Below are positions 24,711 through 36,300 of a stretch of DNA of 64,000 nucleotides, one piece after another. The DNA is from Pasteurella sp049941595 (GTDB lineage: Bacteria > Pseudomonadota > Gammaproteobacteria > Enterobacterales > Pasteurellaceae), in NCBI GenBank assembly GCA_049941595.1, contig JBNFNA010000004.1, positions 310,001 to 374,000 on the forward strand. Reading direction: 5' to 3'. The translations under genes and the position numbers were made by a program. Numbering within the stretch: position 1 is the first letter of the stretch; each line of letters starts with the position of its first letter. The notes under the pieces were generated by a model. It saw only the letters and a program-made list of their open reading frames with translations, made no database searches and was not told where the DNA came from.

Positions 24711-27167
24711 ATGATTATGGATAACTTTGATTCTCCTTTTCTCTATAATCGCCCAGAAATTACAGTCGATTCTTTGAAAAAAAGCATCGTTTCAAAATTG
24801 ATCTTCTCTATTGGTCGTTCACCAAAAGAAGCAAGCCAACGTGACTGGTTAAATGCAACCTTGTATGCAGTTCGTGATTTTGTCACTGAAGGTTGGATTA
24901 CCACAGCTCGCCAAGCAAGAAGCGAAGAAACTCGTCGCGTATATTACCTTTCAATGGAGTTCTTGATTGGTCGTACACTGTCTAATGCAATGCTTGCAGA
25001 AGGTGTATACGACGTAGCAAAAGAAGCTCTCGCTGAACTCAATGTGAATTTAGAAGATGTGCTTGAAAAAGAAGTTGACCCAGGTTTAGGTAACGGTGGT
25101 TTAGGTCGTTTAGCAGCTTGCTTTATGGACTCTATCGCTACACTTGCATTACCAGGCGTAGGATACGGTATTCGTTATGAGTACGGTATGTTCAAGCAAG
25201 AAATTGAAGACGGTCATCAAGTTGAAAAACCAGATGCGTGGTTAGATAAAGGTGCACCTTGGGAATTTATCCGCCCTTCTAAACGTCACACTATCCGTTT
25301 CGGTGGTGGCATCCATTTTGAAGGTAAAAAATGTATTTGGACAAGCCAAGAAGAAGTAGTGGCTTTAGCTTATGACCAAATGATCCCTGGTTATGCAAAT
25401 GATTCTGCGGCAACACTTCGTTTATGGGGTGCTTACGCAGGCGATCGTTTCGATCTTGCTGACTTCAACAAAGGGGATTATTTTGCTGCAGTTCAAGACC
25501 GCACTTTAAGTAAAAATATCTCGCGTGTTTTATACCCTGATGATTCTACTTGGAGTGGCCGTGAGTTACGTTTACGTCAAGAGTACTTCTTAGTTTCTGC
25601 CTCATTACAAGATATTATTTATCGTCATAAACGTATCCATAACACAATGGAAAACTTTGCTGATAAAGTTGCGATCCACCTAAACGATACGCACCCAGCA
25701 TTAGCCATTCCAGAGTTAATGGTGATTTTAATTGATGAAGAAGGTTTCGAGTGGAAAAAAGCGTGGGATATTACCCGTCGTGTATTCTCATACACTTGCC
25801 ACACATTAATGTCTGAAGCATTAGAAACTTGGCCAGTGGAAATGATGGCACACATTTTACCGCGTCATTTACAAATGATCTTCGAAATCAACGATTATTT
25901 CTTAGAATATGTCCGCACTTATGTGACAACTGATGCAGACTTCATCCGTCGCGTATCATTAATTGAAGAAGGCGATCATCGTAAAGTACGTATGGGCTGG
26001 TTATCTGTGGTTGGCTCAAACAAAGTTAACGGTGTAGCGGCAATCCATTCCGATTTAATGGTGACTTCAACGTTTGCTGACTTCGCGCGTATTTACCCAG
26101 AGCGCTTCACTAACGTAACGAATGGTATTACACCTCGTCGTTGGATTGGTGTTGCAAACCCAGAATTATCAGCATTATTTGATAAATATATCGGTAAAGA
26201 ATGGCGTCGTGACTTAAGCCAATTAACGTTATTAAAAGATAAAGTACAAGATCCTGAATTGAAAAAATCAGTTGCACAGATCAAGTACAATAACAAAGTG
26301 AAATTAGCAAACTACATTAAAAATGAATTGGGTATTGAAGTAAATCCAAATGCATTATTTGATGTACAAGTAAAACGTATTCACGAATATAAACGTCAAA
26401 TCTTAAACGTATTGCACATTATTGCACGTTACAATGCAATGATTGAAAACCCAGAAAAAGATTGGGTACCACGCGTATTTATTTTAGCGGGTAAAGCAGC
26501 TTCAGCTTATTATGCGGCGAAACAAACAATCAACTTAATTAATGATGTGGCAAATATCATTAATAATGATGAACGTTTACAAGGCCGTTTAAAACTCGTC
26601 TTTATTCCAAACTATAGTGTGAGCTTAGCGGAATTAATTATTCCAGCTGCAGACATTTCAGAACAAATCTCATTAGCGGGTACAGAAGCATCTGGTACAA
26701 GTAATATGAAATTTGCTTTAAATGGTGCACTTACAATTGGTACATTAGATGGTGCAAACGTTGAGATCTTAGATAATGTAGGTAAAGAACATATCTTTAT
26801 TTTTGGTAATACCGTAGAACAAGTGGAAGAATTACGCCGTAATGGATATCGTCCATTTGATTATTATCAGAACGATGAAGAACTACGTAAAGTTGTTGAC
26901 CAAATTATTTCTGGTAGCTTCTCACCGACAGACTTCAACCGTTATCATCAATTATTACAATCATTGCAATATCACGATTATTATCAAGCCTTTGCAGACT
27001 TCCGTAGCTATGTTGATATGCAACAAAAAGTTGATACAAAATATCAAAATCAGGATGATTGGCTTGACAGCACATTGCAAAATATTGTAAATATGAGTTA
27101 TTTTTCGTCAGATCGTACAATTTTAGAGTACGCTGAGAAAATTTGGAAAATCAAACCAGTGAAATAA
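24711..27167 (+). CDS. glgP: Glycogen/maltodextrin phosphorylase
   Basis: GT35 PLP enzyme that releases glucose 1-phosphate from alpha-1,4-glucan ends. 818 aa, usual bacterial length. Landmarks: LGNGGLGRLAACFMDS, the HLNDTHPALAIPELM helix region, QVKRIHEYKRQ for phosphate, and the PLP lysine K667 in GTSNMKFALNG. AGGAG at 24694-24698 lies 12 nt before ATG 24711. Last gene of the glycogen operon; no convincing hairpin terminator was found directly after it apart from the AT-rich inverted repeat at 27231-27298. Confidence 0.98.
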   Translation: MIMDNFDSPFLYNRPEITVDSLKKSIVSKLIFSIGRSPKEASQRDWLNATLYAVRDFVTEGWITTARQARSEETRRVYYLSMEFLIGRTLSNAMLAEGVYDVAKEALAELNVNLEDVLEKEVDPGLGNGGLGRLAACFMDSIATLALPGVGYGIRYEYGMFKQEIEDGHQVEKPDAWLDKGAPWEFIRPSKRHTIRFGGGIHFEGKKCIWTSQEEVVALAYDQMIPGYANDSAATLRLWGAYAGDRFDLADFNKGDYFAAVQDRTLSKNISRVLYPDDSTWSGRELRLRQEYFLVSASLQDIIYRHKRIHNTMENFADKVAIHLNDTHPALAIPELMVILIDEEGFEWKKAWDITRRVFSYTCHTLMSEALETWPVEMMAHILPRHLQMIFEINDYFLEYVRTYVTTDADFIRRVSLIEEGDHRKVRMGWLSVVGSNKVNGVAAIHSDLMVTSTFADFARIYPERFTNVTNGITPRRWIGVANPELSALFDKYIGKEWRRDLSQLTLLKDKVQDPELKKSVAQIKYNNKVKLANYIKNELGIEVNPNALFDVQVKRIHEYKRQILNVLHIIARYNAMIENPEKDWVPRVFILAGKAASAYYAAKQTINLINDVANIINNDERLQGRLKLVFIPNYSVSLAELIIPAADISEQISLAGTEASGTSNMKFALNGALTIGTLDGANVEILDNVGKEHIFIFGNTVEQVEELRRNGYRPFDYYQNDEELRKVVDQIISGSFSPTDFNRYHQLLQSLQYHDYYQAFADFRSYVDMQQKVDTKYQNQDDWLDSTLQNIVNMSYFSSDRTILEYAEKIWKIKPVK

Positions 27168-27230
27168 GGCATCATATTTCCAAAATAAGAAAAGTGCGGT
27201 TAAAAATTTAATTATTTAGCAAATGCACAA

Positions 27231-27298
27231 AATAATTACTGTTTCTATTTAAACATTAGTTTTTTGACTATATTACTTTATCTGGAACAGTAATTATT
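27231..27298 (+). repeat. Long inverted repeat upstream of the adhesin gene
   Basis: AATAATTACTGTT (27231-27243) and AACAGTAATTATT (27286-27298) are perfect 13-bp inverted copies about 55 bp apart centre to centre. A TTGACT hexamer (27264-27269) lies between them, so the right copy covers the expected -10 area. Could be paired operators around the adhesin promoter or an AT-rich terminator of glgP. Confidence 0.6.
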
Positions 27299-27313
27299 TA
27301 TATTATATCAAGG

Positions 27314-27373
27314 ATGATGTACCCTCCCGAAATATCAATTCTGTGCCACAGCTATGCCCGCCTAAGCTACTAA
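27314..27373 (+). CDS. Possible 19-codon leader ORF
   Basis: ATG ATG behind AAGG opens a 19-codon frame, MMYPPEISILCHSYARLSY, ending 26 nt before the adhesin start. Spacing from AAGG suits the second ATG poorly and the first not at all, so it may be chance. No family recognised. Confidence 0.2.
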   Translation: MMYPPEISILCHSYARLSY

Positions 27374-27399
27374 GAAAACATTACTCTTTGGGGACATTT

Positions 27400-30300
27400 A
27401 TGAACAATATTTTTAAAACTATTTGGAACAAATCAACACAATCTTGGGTCGCTGTATCAGAACTTGCTCGTGGGTATGTGAAATCGTCGAGTGATAAGCA
27501 AGTGAGTAGATCAGGTAAAGCTGGTTTATCGAAGTTTTCGTTGAGTATCATTGCATTATCTGTAGGAATTGCGGTGACATCAAATGTTTTGGCTGCTATT
27601 TCTATTGACCAAAGATTCAATCGTACTGATGGGGGGTCTGTAAACAATAATGGAGGTAGTAAACATAACATTGCTATTGGTCATCATACAAGAATCGGTG
27701 ATCAGAGTAGTGGGGCTAAATCTGTTAATCAGTCAATCGCTATTGGCTCTGGAAATTCTGCAAATGATGGTGCATGGGCTAAAGGCGACCAATCTATTGC
27801 AATTGGTAGTAATACAATAGCTGAAGGCGATTCTTCAATAGCGATTGGCGGAGATGATTTATATAAGGCTTCAACTGTGCAGACAGATTATATTGATAAT
27901 TCAGGTAACGCACAGAAAGGCAGTATTGAAAAAGCATATACTACTTTAACAGGTAACTCTTTAGCCGCTACAAGTTATCAAAATACTATCAGTAAAACTT
28001 TGGCTATAGCTGTTGGTGTAAAAACGAAAGCCTCAGATTTATCTTTAGCGTTAGGGACATTCGCTAATGCTAGTGCAACCAATACTGTTGCTATCGGTTC
28101 TGGAGCGGCCGCCACTTTAGCGAATTCTATTGCTATTGGTGGTGGAGCTAAAACTGATAATAATAACCCTGGAACAAAACAATCAAATGTTACTTTTGGA
28201 AAAACTACATTCCAATGGGCTGGTGGTGAGAGTGTTCTTGCTGGGGATATTGTTTCTTTTGGTAGTAAAGGTTATGAACGACAATTAAAAAATATTGCGC
28301 CAGGGGCCGTTTCTGAAAATTCTACAGATGCTGTTAATGGCTCACAATTATATAGCATCGCGAAAATTCTTACAGAATATTCAGAGAGAAATATATATGT
28401 TCATGTGAATACTGGGAATAGTAGTCAAGGTACGGGAGATCCTAATACTAACTCTGGTCAAATTGATGAAAAAGGTGGTGCAACAGGTACTGCCGCTGCT
28501 ACTTTAGGTTTGAATGCGAAAGCAGCAGGTAATAACTCTATAGCATTAGGATCTAATTCCTCAGCTTCTCAAGAGAACTCGGTTGCTATTGGTCAAGGTT
28601 CAACGACAAGTGCTGTTAGTACTGATAATAGTAATTTAATGATTACTTTTAAAAATGAAAACTATACTAAGCAAACAGTTAATTTAACAAATGGGCTAGC
28701 TAAAACAGAGAATGGTTCAGTATCTTTTGGTTCCGCGGGTAAAGAACGCCAATTACATAATGTAGCAGCAGGACGCATTACAGCTACTTCAACAGATGCT
28801 ATCAACGGTAGCCAACTATATCACATTGCCAAAAATCTTGGTTTTAATGTTTATCAAGGTGATTCCCCAAAAGCTCGTATTAATAATGACAATATTGTGA
28901 AGTTTTCTGATGGTGACTATACCACAGCTACAGTTACTCCAGAAAATGGAAATGCTAAAGTTACATTTAATGTAAAAACTTCTACAATTGATGCTAATGC
29001 AATTACTGTCACAGGGAATGATACTGGTGGTTTAGCTAAAGCCTCTGAAGTTGTAAATGCGATTAAAGCAGCTGGTTTTAATGTCGCGACAAACGGTACG
29101 AGCACAGGCTCGGATAGTAAAATTGTTCATAATGATACTTTGCATATTAATCAAGGTAATGGAATTAATATTGCTAAAAATAATACTACTTTTACTATTT
29201 CTCTAGACCAAACAACTCAAGATACATTAGCTAAAGTTGGAACAGGCCGTGTTAATGCAGGTGATGATAAAACAGTAACTGGCGCTACAGTTAAGACTGC
29301 ACTTGATAATGAGGTCACCAAGATTAATCAAACTATTAATGATTTGAATCTACATTTTGAAGGAGATGTCAATTCTAACAAAGGAAAGGTAAACCTCAAA
29401 ACAGGAGTGATGAAAATAAAAGGTGAAGCAGGTGGACCTATATCTACTGAAACATCACCTGAATCTGATACTTTAACATTAAAAATTAATGATTCATCTA
29501 TCAATACTAAGCATTTAGCAGATAATTCTATAGCCACGAACAAAATTCAAGATAATGCTGTAACGGCAGGAAAAATCCAAAACAATGCGGTTACTGAAGA
29601 TAAAATTGCAGATGGTAATGTTACTTTTAAAAAATTAGGTCAAGATGCAATAGATGCGATTAATGCAAAAGAAGAAGCAGTTGAAGCTACTCAGGCAGCT
29701 AATAATCTTGGATTAACAGTTACACCTCAAGCGAGAGATGCTCAAAAACAAGGAAAATTATTTTCTATAGATTTAAATAGCGCTACTTTAATTAGTAAAC
29801 TCAGCGATGGTGCAAATATCACATCCCCAACTTCAACATCACCAAAACTTGTAACGGATGTACAAGTTAATGATTATATTTCAAAAAGTCCGATTGGTTT
29901 AACTGCAGATAAATCAAATGCTCCAACTTCAAATAATAAAGTTGGTCTAGGTGGGAATCTTAGTATTAAAGGTACTCAAGGTGGTCTAATAACCACATCT
30001 GTTACAGGCAGTGATTTTACATTAGATTTAACAGATGATACAAAAAATAAAATTGCAAAAATTGGTCGAGGTGCTGTAGCAAAAGGTGATACTAATACAG
30101 TGACAGGAGAAGCTGTTTATAATGCGATTGCTGAGTCTAGTTTCTTATTAAATATTAATAATGAGGACAATAACACTGGTGAGAGAATTAAGCAGAATTC
30201 TGTTGTTAAAATTAGTGAAGGAAAAAATATTTCTGTTGAGCGTAATCAAAGCACTATAACTATAAAGACTATTGATACTCCAACCTTTGATTCAGTGACT

Positions 30301-33300
30301 ATTAATAATGGCCCTGTATTAGATAGTTCAGGTCTGAAAATGAATAGTAAACCTATTACAGGAGTGTCTAGTAACTTAACTTCTTATACAGGAGGCTCCT
30401 CCAAAGATGGTTTATTGGACTTATCAAATAAGACACAAGCTCCAGATAGCGATGCTGCTACAGTAGGTGATTTACGCAAAATGGGATGGGTGATTCGTTC
30501 ACCAAATTCTACAGATAATGCGGGAGCTCCTTATACAGCTAAAGTACAAAATGCAAATGAAGTTGAATTTGTAGGAACTGGCTTAGCTAAAGTATCTGGT
30601 AAAACCGATGCAAATGCTAATAAACATACTATAACAGTGGATGTTCAATTAACAGATACTCAAGGCGATAATAAAACTATCAAAGTTGAAGGTGGTGTTA
30701 TTAAAGCTGTTACTGCCGATATTAGAGAAGATCAAAATAATCCAGGTAAAGTAAAGGCGGATGATAGTAAACCCGATGCTTTAGCAACAGCATCCAATGT
30801 TGCTGATATGATTAATAAGTCTGGTTTTTTTGTTAAGGCTAATGGTGAAACTACTACAGAAAAGATCTCTAGTGGTGGAGTTGTAGATTTAGATGCAAGT
30901 GCGGATAAAAATCTTACAATTGCTAGAAATGCGGGTAAATTTACATTTAGTGTTAGTAAAACACCAACGTTTGAAAATATTTCTTTAAAACCGAATGATA
31001 CAGCTAAAGCTGTAAAATTAACATCAGATAACGATGGTAGAACGTTAACTCTAGGCGGTGGAGAGAATTCTTCTGCACCAGTGAAATTAACTAATATTGC
31101 AGATGGAGATATTAATGAAAACTCCAAAGATGCAGTATCTGGTAAGCAATTGAAAGATTTTGCTGATACTTTAGGCGTTACGCCAAATGGTACCAGTTTC
31201 ACAAAACCAACATTTAATGCAATTAAAAATAAAGATGGTAATAATGGAGTTGCACCAAATACCTTTAAAGATGCCACAGATCAGATTACAACAACTTTAA
31301 ATAAAGGATTGATGTTTGCGGGTGATAGTGGGAATGGAACTCAGTATTTAGGATCCAGATTTGATGTAAAATCAACCACAACAACTATTACTGAGCAAAA
31401 TAATAATTTTATTGGAAAAAATTTAAGGACTAAATATACCAATACTAATGGAGATGGTCTTTTATCCATTGGTTTATCTGAAACGCCAGATTTTAAAAAG
31501 ATAACCTTAACTAATGATGCTAATAATCAAAATCCACAACCATACCTTACTTTAGAAAAAGATAATTTGGGTACTGGCGGTAAAATCACTGGATTAACTA
31601 ATAGAAACGCTTTAGACAATAAAAATGATTATGGTATCGGAGAGAATCTAGGCCGTGCAGCAACAGAAGGTGCTGTAAAAGAATTATCTGATCGCGTAAA
31701 ACAAGCTGATGATAAATCACCATTTATTTATTCTGATGATAAAGGGCAAGTATTAACTAAGGCAAATGATGGAAAGTTTTATCCACCAAATTTAGTTAAT
31801 GCAGATGGCTCTCCAAAACCAGAAGCTACTGGGCAGAATGTTCCTATTGAGAAAGTTGTTGTTAAAACGAAGAATGATGTTCCGCTACCAATTACTAATG
31901 TAAGAAGTGGATTAGGGCTTGATGGTAAATCTCGAGATAATGATGCGGATGGTTCTCCAACAGATCCTAAGGCGATTAGTGAAGAAAAAGCAAAAAATAT
32001 TATAGCTGGTAAAGATGGACAATCAGGTTTATTAACTATAAAAGGTGCAGATTTAAATAAAGTTTCTACTATCGGAGACTTGCAAGCTTTAGCTCAAGCT
32101 GGATTAGATTTTTCTGGTAATGTAGGACAACAAGTTCACCGTCCATTAGGTACAAAATTAGAGATTTTAGGTAAAGAAGGTATTAATAGTAGTGCTGGAT
32201 ATAGTGGTGATAATCTTGTTACAGAGACTGCAAACAATAAGCTTTATATCAAGTTCAAAGAAAAACCTGAATTTAAAGGTATAACAGTTAAAGATGGTGC
32301 TGATAAACAGCAAATTGAATTAAGCCCAGACAAAGGGTTGGTTCTTAAGAAAGATGATAATGATGATAGCCCAGTAAAAATTACAGCAACTGGCATTGAT
32401 GCTGGTGATAGTAAGATTACTAATATCAGTGATGGAGATATTTCAGATGGTTCTAAAGAAGCTGTTACAGGTAATCAACTTAGTGATTTAGCTAAAAAAC
32501 TAGGTGTTGATACAAATGGAACCAGTTTTACAGCTCCTGATTTTACACCGATTAAAAATAAAACAGGAGCTGATAACACAAAACCAATCACATTTAAAAA
32601 TGTTTTAGAGCAACTCACAACGGCCTTAAACAATGGGTTAACTTTTGGTGGTGATTTAGGTACTGCTACTAAACAGTATTTGGGTTCTACATTTGATGTG
32701 AAGGCAACTACTGAAGATATTACTGATAATGGTAAAACTTTTGCTGGAAAAAATTTAAAAACTAAATATGTGAACTCTAATGGAGATGGCACTTTATCTA
32801 TTGGTTTATCTGAAATGCCCGACTTTAAAAAGATTACATTAACTGATGGTGGAAATAATGCTACTCCATACCTTACATTAGAAAAAGATCTTACTGGAGA
32901 CTCAGGTAAAATTACTGGTTTGACTTACAGAGATCCAACAACCAATGTTGCAGATTATGGGAAAGGAGATAATGAAGGACGTGCGGCCACTGAAGGTGCG
33001 GTTAAAGAATTATCAGATCGTGTAAGCCAAGGTGATAAAAATTCTCCGTTTATTTATGAAAAAGTAGATGGCACTAAAATTACAAAAGCGACAGATGGCA
33101 AGTTCTATCCGGCAGACAAAGTTAATTCGGATGGAACTAAAAAGGATGATGCTGTTGAAGTTCCTGTAAATGAAGTTGTCGTGAAGGTAAACGATAATAC
33201 ACCAATGCCAATTACAAATGTCCGAAGTGGACTAGGGCTTGATGGTAAGTCTGATACAGATCCTGCTGTTGGCTCACAGTATGAGCCCAAAGCGATTAGT

Positions 33301-36300
33301 TCAGATAAAGCAAAAACTGCAATTGCAGGTACAGATGGAAAATCTGGCTTATTAAGTAAAGAAGGTAAAGATTTAAACAAAGTATCTACTATAGGTGACT
33401 TACAAGCATTAGCACAGGCTGGTTTAGACTTTGCTGGAAATAAGGGTGGAACTGTACATCGTCCATTAGGAACTAAATTGGAAATTTTAGGGAATTCTAC
33501 TGTTAGTGAAGCTGATATTGCTACAAAATTTAGTAGTGATAACTTAGTTACACAAACTGTAGATGATAAATTATTTATCAAATTTAAAGATATTCCTAAA
33601 TTGAAAGGATTAGAGCTAAATTCAGGCAATCCTAATGCTAAGACCATCACTATTAGTCCAGATGATACTGGCTCTAAGTTGACATTAGCAGGTGAAAGTA
33701 ATAATGGTATTACATTAGATGGTTTAAAGAATGGTGAAATTTCGGGAAGCTCAAAAAATGCTGTAACAGGAAATCAACTTAAAGATTTAGCTGATAAGTT
33801 AGGTGTAGAAGTGAATGATGAAAAAACTGGATTTAAAGCGCCTGAGTTTACAGCAATTAAAGATGCAAGTGGTCAAAATGCTCCGGATGCCAATAAACCT
33901 AATAGCTTAAAAGATGCAGTAAATAAAACTATTGAAGCCGTAAACAGAGGATTAACTTTTACTGGTGATACTGGAACTGGAACACAAAATCTCGGTTCAA
34001 CTTTTAATGTTAAATCCACTGAAACAGTTATTACAAAGGATAATAAGAATTTTGTAGGTAAAAATATCACTACAAAATATGTAAAAGATGATGCTACTGG
34101 TAATGGAACTTTATCTATTGGTATCTCTGAAAGACCAGACTTTAAAGAAATCACCCTGAGCAAGGATGGTGACTCAAAACCATTCTTAACAATTGGTGAA
34201 GATACTGAAAATACAGATAAACCAACCACAGGTAAAATTACAGGTTTAACAGCACGTAATTTAGACTCAGACAAATATGGTATTGGAGATAATGTAGGTC
34301 GTGCAGCGACTGAAGGTGCTGTGAAAGACTTGTATGACAAAGTGAAGTCTAATGAAGGAAGTTCTCCATTCGAATATAGAGATTCTGATAATAACAAGCT
34401 CGTTAAAGTTGGTGATAAGTATTATTCAGAAAAAGATCTAGAAGGTAAACATATTGTTGATGGCAAAATCTTTGACAAACCAGTAGTTAAAGATGGAGAT
34501 AAATACTATGAGGTAGGGCCTGATGGTAAGAGAAAATTAGGTCCTGACGGTCAGCCATTGGCAACAGATACTACTACAGCAAATATCAACGCAAAAGAGC
34601 CTGCAACAGCAAGTAACAAAAAACTCACAGATATTTCAAATGTGGCAAGCGGTTTAGGGTTACCTGGAACATATACAAAAGATCCAGCAGATAATGGTTC
34701 TAAGGAAAATCCAAAACCAATCACAGCAGAAGATGCGAGAAAAGTTATCGCTGGTGATACTAAAGATGGAAATTCTGGTTTATATACCAAAGAAGGCAAA
34801 GACTTGAACAAAGTTGCAACAATTGGTGATTTACAAGCCATTGCAAAAGCAGGATTAACATTTAAAGGTAATAATACTGATACTGAAGTACATCGCCCTC
34901 TTGGTACAGAATTAAACATTAAAGGTGAAGCTGCGGATGCTACTGGAACTTCAGGTAAAAATGTTTATGTTGAAGCAAATGCAAATGATAATTCGCTAAC
35001 AGTGAAAATCAAAGAAACGCCAGAGTTTAAAGGCTTAGAGTTGAAAGATCAGAATGCTAATGCGATTAAGTTTACGGCTTTGGATGTTGATAAAAAAGAT
35101 AAATCTGGTCAGAAAGAACCTGTATTAACATTAAGTTCAGGAACTGGACCAAATAATACGGTTAAATTATCTGGTATTTCAGATGGTGATATTTCTCCAA
35201 ATAGTAAAGATGCAATTAATGGTAGCCAAGTATTTGCATTGACTGCTGGAAAACCAGCACCTAAAGTTCAAGATAAATACATTACAATCGTGAATCCAGA
35301 TGGTACAACGACTAACATTGATGCTAAAAATGTAATTGTTGATGAAAGTGGCAATCCTCTACTGAAAACATATAATGTTCAGGGTCAAGGCGAACATATT
35401 CAAAATTCAGTTATTACTGCAATTAATAATATGAATAATGAGGGGATTAAATTCTTCCATACTAACGATGGGCGAGATGAAAGTAAGAGACCACAAACGC
35501 AAAGCTTAAATCAAGAAGATTCAAGTGCAGGTGGCTCTTATGCGACAGCTGTTGGCTATCGAGCTAATGCGGCAGGTACAAATGGTATTGCATTTGGTTC
35601 AGATGCAGTTGCTGGCAAAATCACTGGTGAAAAAGAAGCTAAAATCACTGAAGTTGTTAATGGTAAAACCACTACAGTTACACGTAAAGTGAGAATCGTA
35701 GAGGGTGTTAATAATGCTATTGCTATTGGAGCTGGCGCACTTGCTTCGAATGATAATGCTGTTGCTATGGGAGCTAATAATCAAGTCTATAGCAAAAACT
35801 CAACCGCAATTGGTAATAACAATAAGATTGATACAGCTAGTGAAAAAACCTTTGTGTTGGGTAACAATGTTACAGTAACTACTGCGCGTTCAGTGTTCTT
35901 AGGTGATGCTGTTGGTTATGTGGCTGCGGATAACAAAGCGGGAACAACCAAAGGCAATACAGAATATTCTGAACAAAAAATCGGTGAGACTACTTATAAA
36001 TACGCAGGTGGTAAAGCGAATGAAGTAGTTGGCGTTGTAAGTGTGGGTAATGTGAAACAAGATGGAACGATGGAAACTCGTCGTATTCAAAATGTTGCAC
36101 CGGGTTTAATCAGCGATAAAAGTACTGATGCGATTAATGGAAGCCAATTGTATGCTGTAATGGATTCTGGTTGGAATTTGAAAGCTGAAGAAGTTGAAGG
36201 AACTTCAGGCAAAGTGACAAAAGGTAAGACTGATACTACGAAAGTGAGTATTGGTAAAACTGTCAAAGTTCGTGCAGGTAACAACGTTGAGATTGCTCAC

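Noticed and set aside
27168..27399. Simple-sequence phase-variation tract upstream of the adhesin
   Set aside because: No run of tetranucleotide or homopolymer repeats long enough for slippage was found here or at the start of the gene.
30732..34919. Several long minus-strand open frames (up to 181 codons) within the adhesin gene
   Set aside because: They follow from the biased codon use and repeats of the plus-strand adhesin; no ribosome sites, no recognisable products, and they recur at the same place in each repeat module.
31096..35175. Regular spacing of repeats as a CRISPR or satellite array
   Set aside because: The period is about 1.3 kb, in frame, and encodes protein modules of an adhesin.
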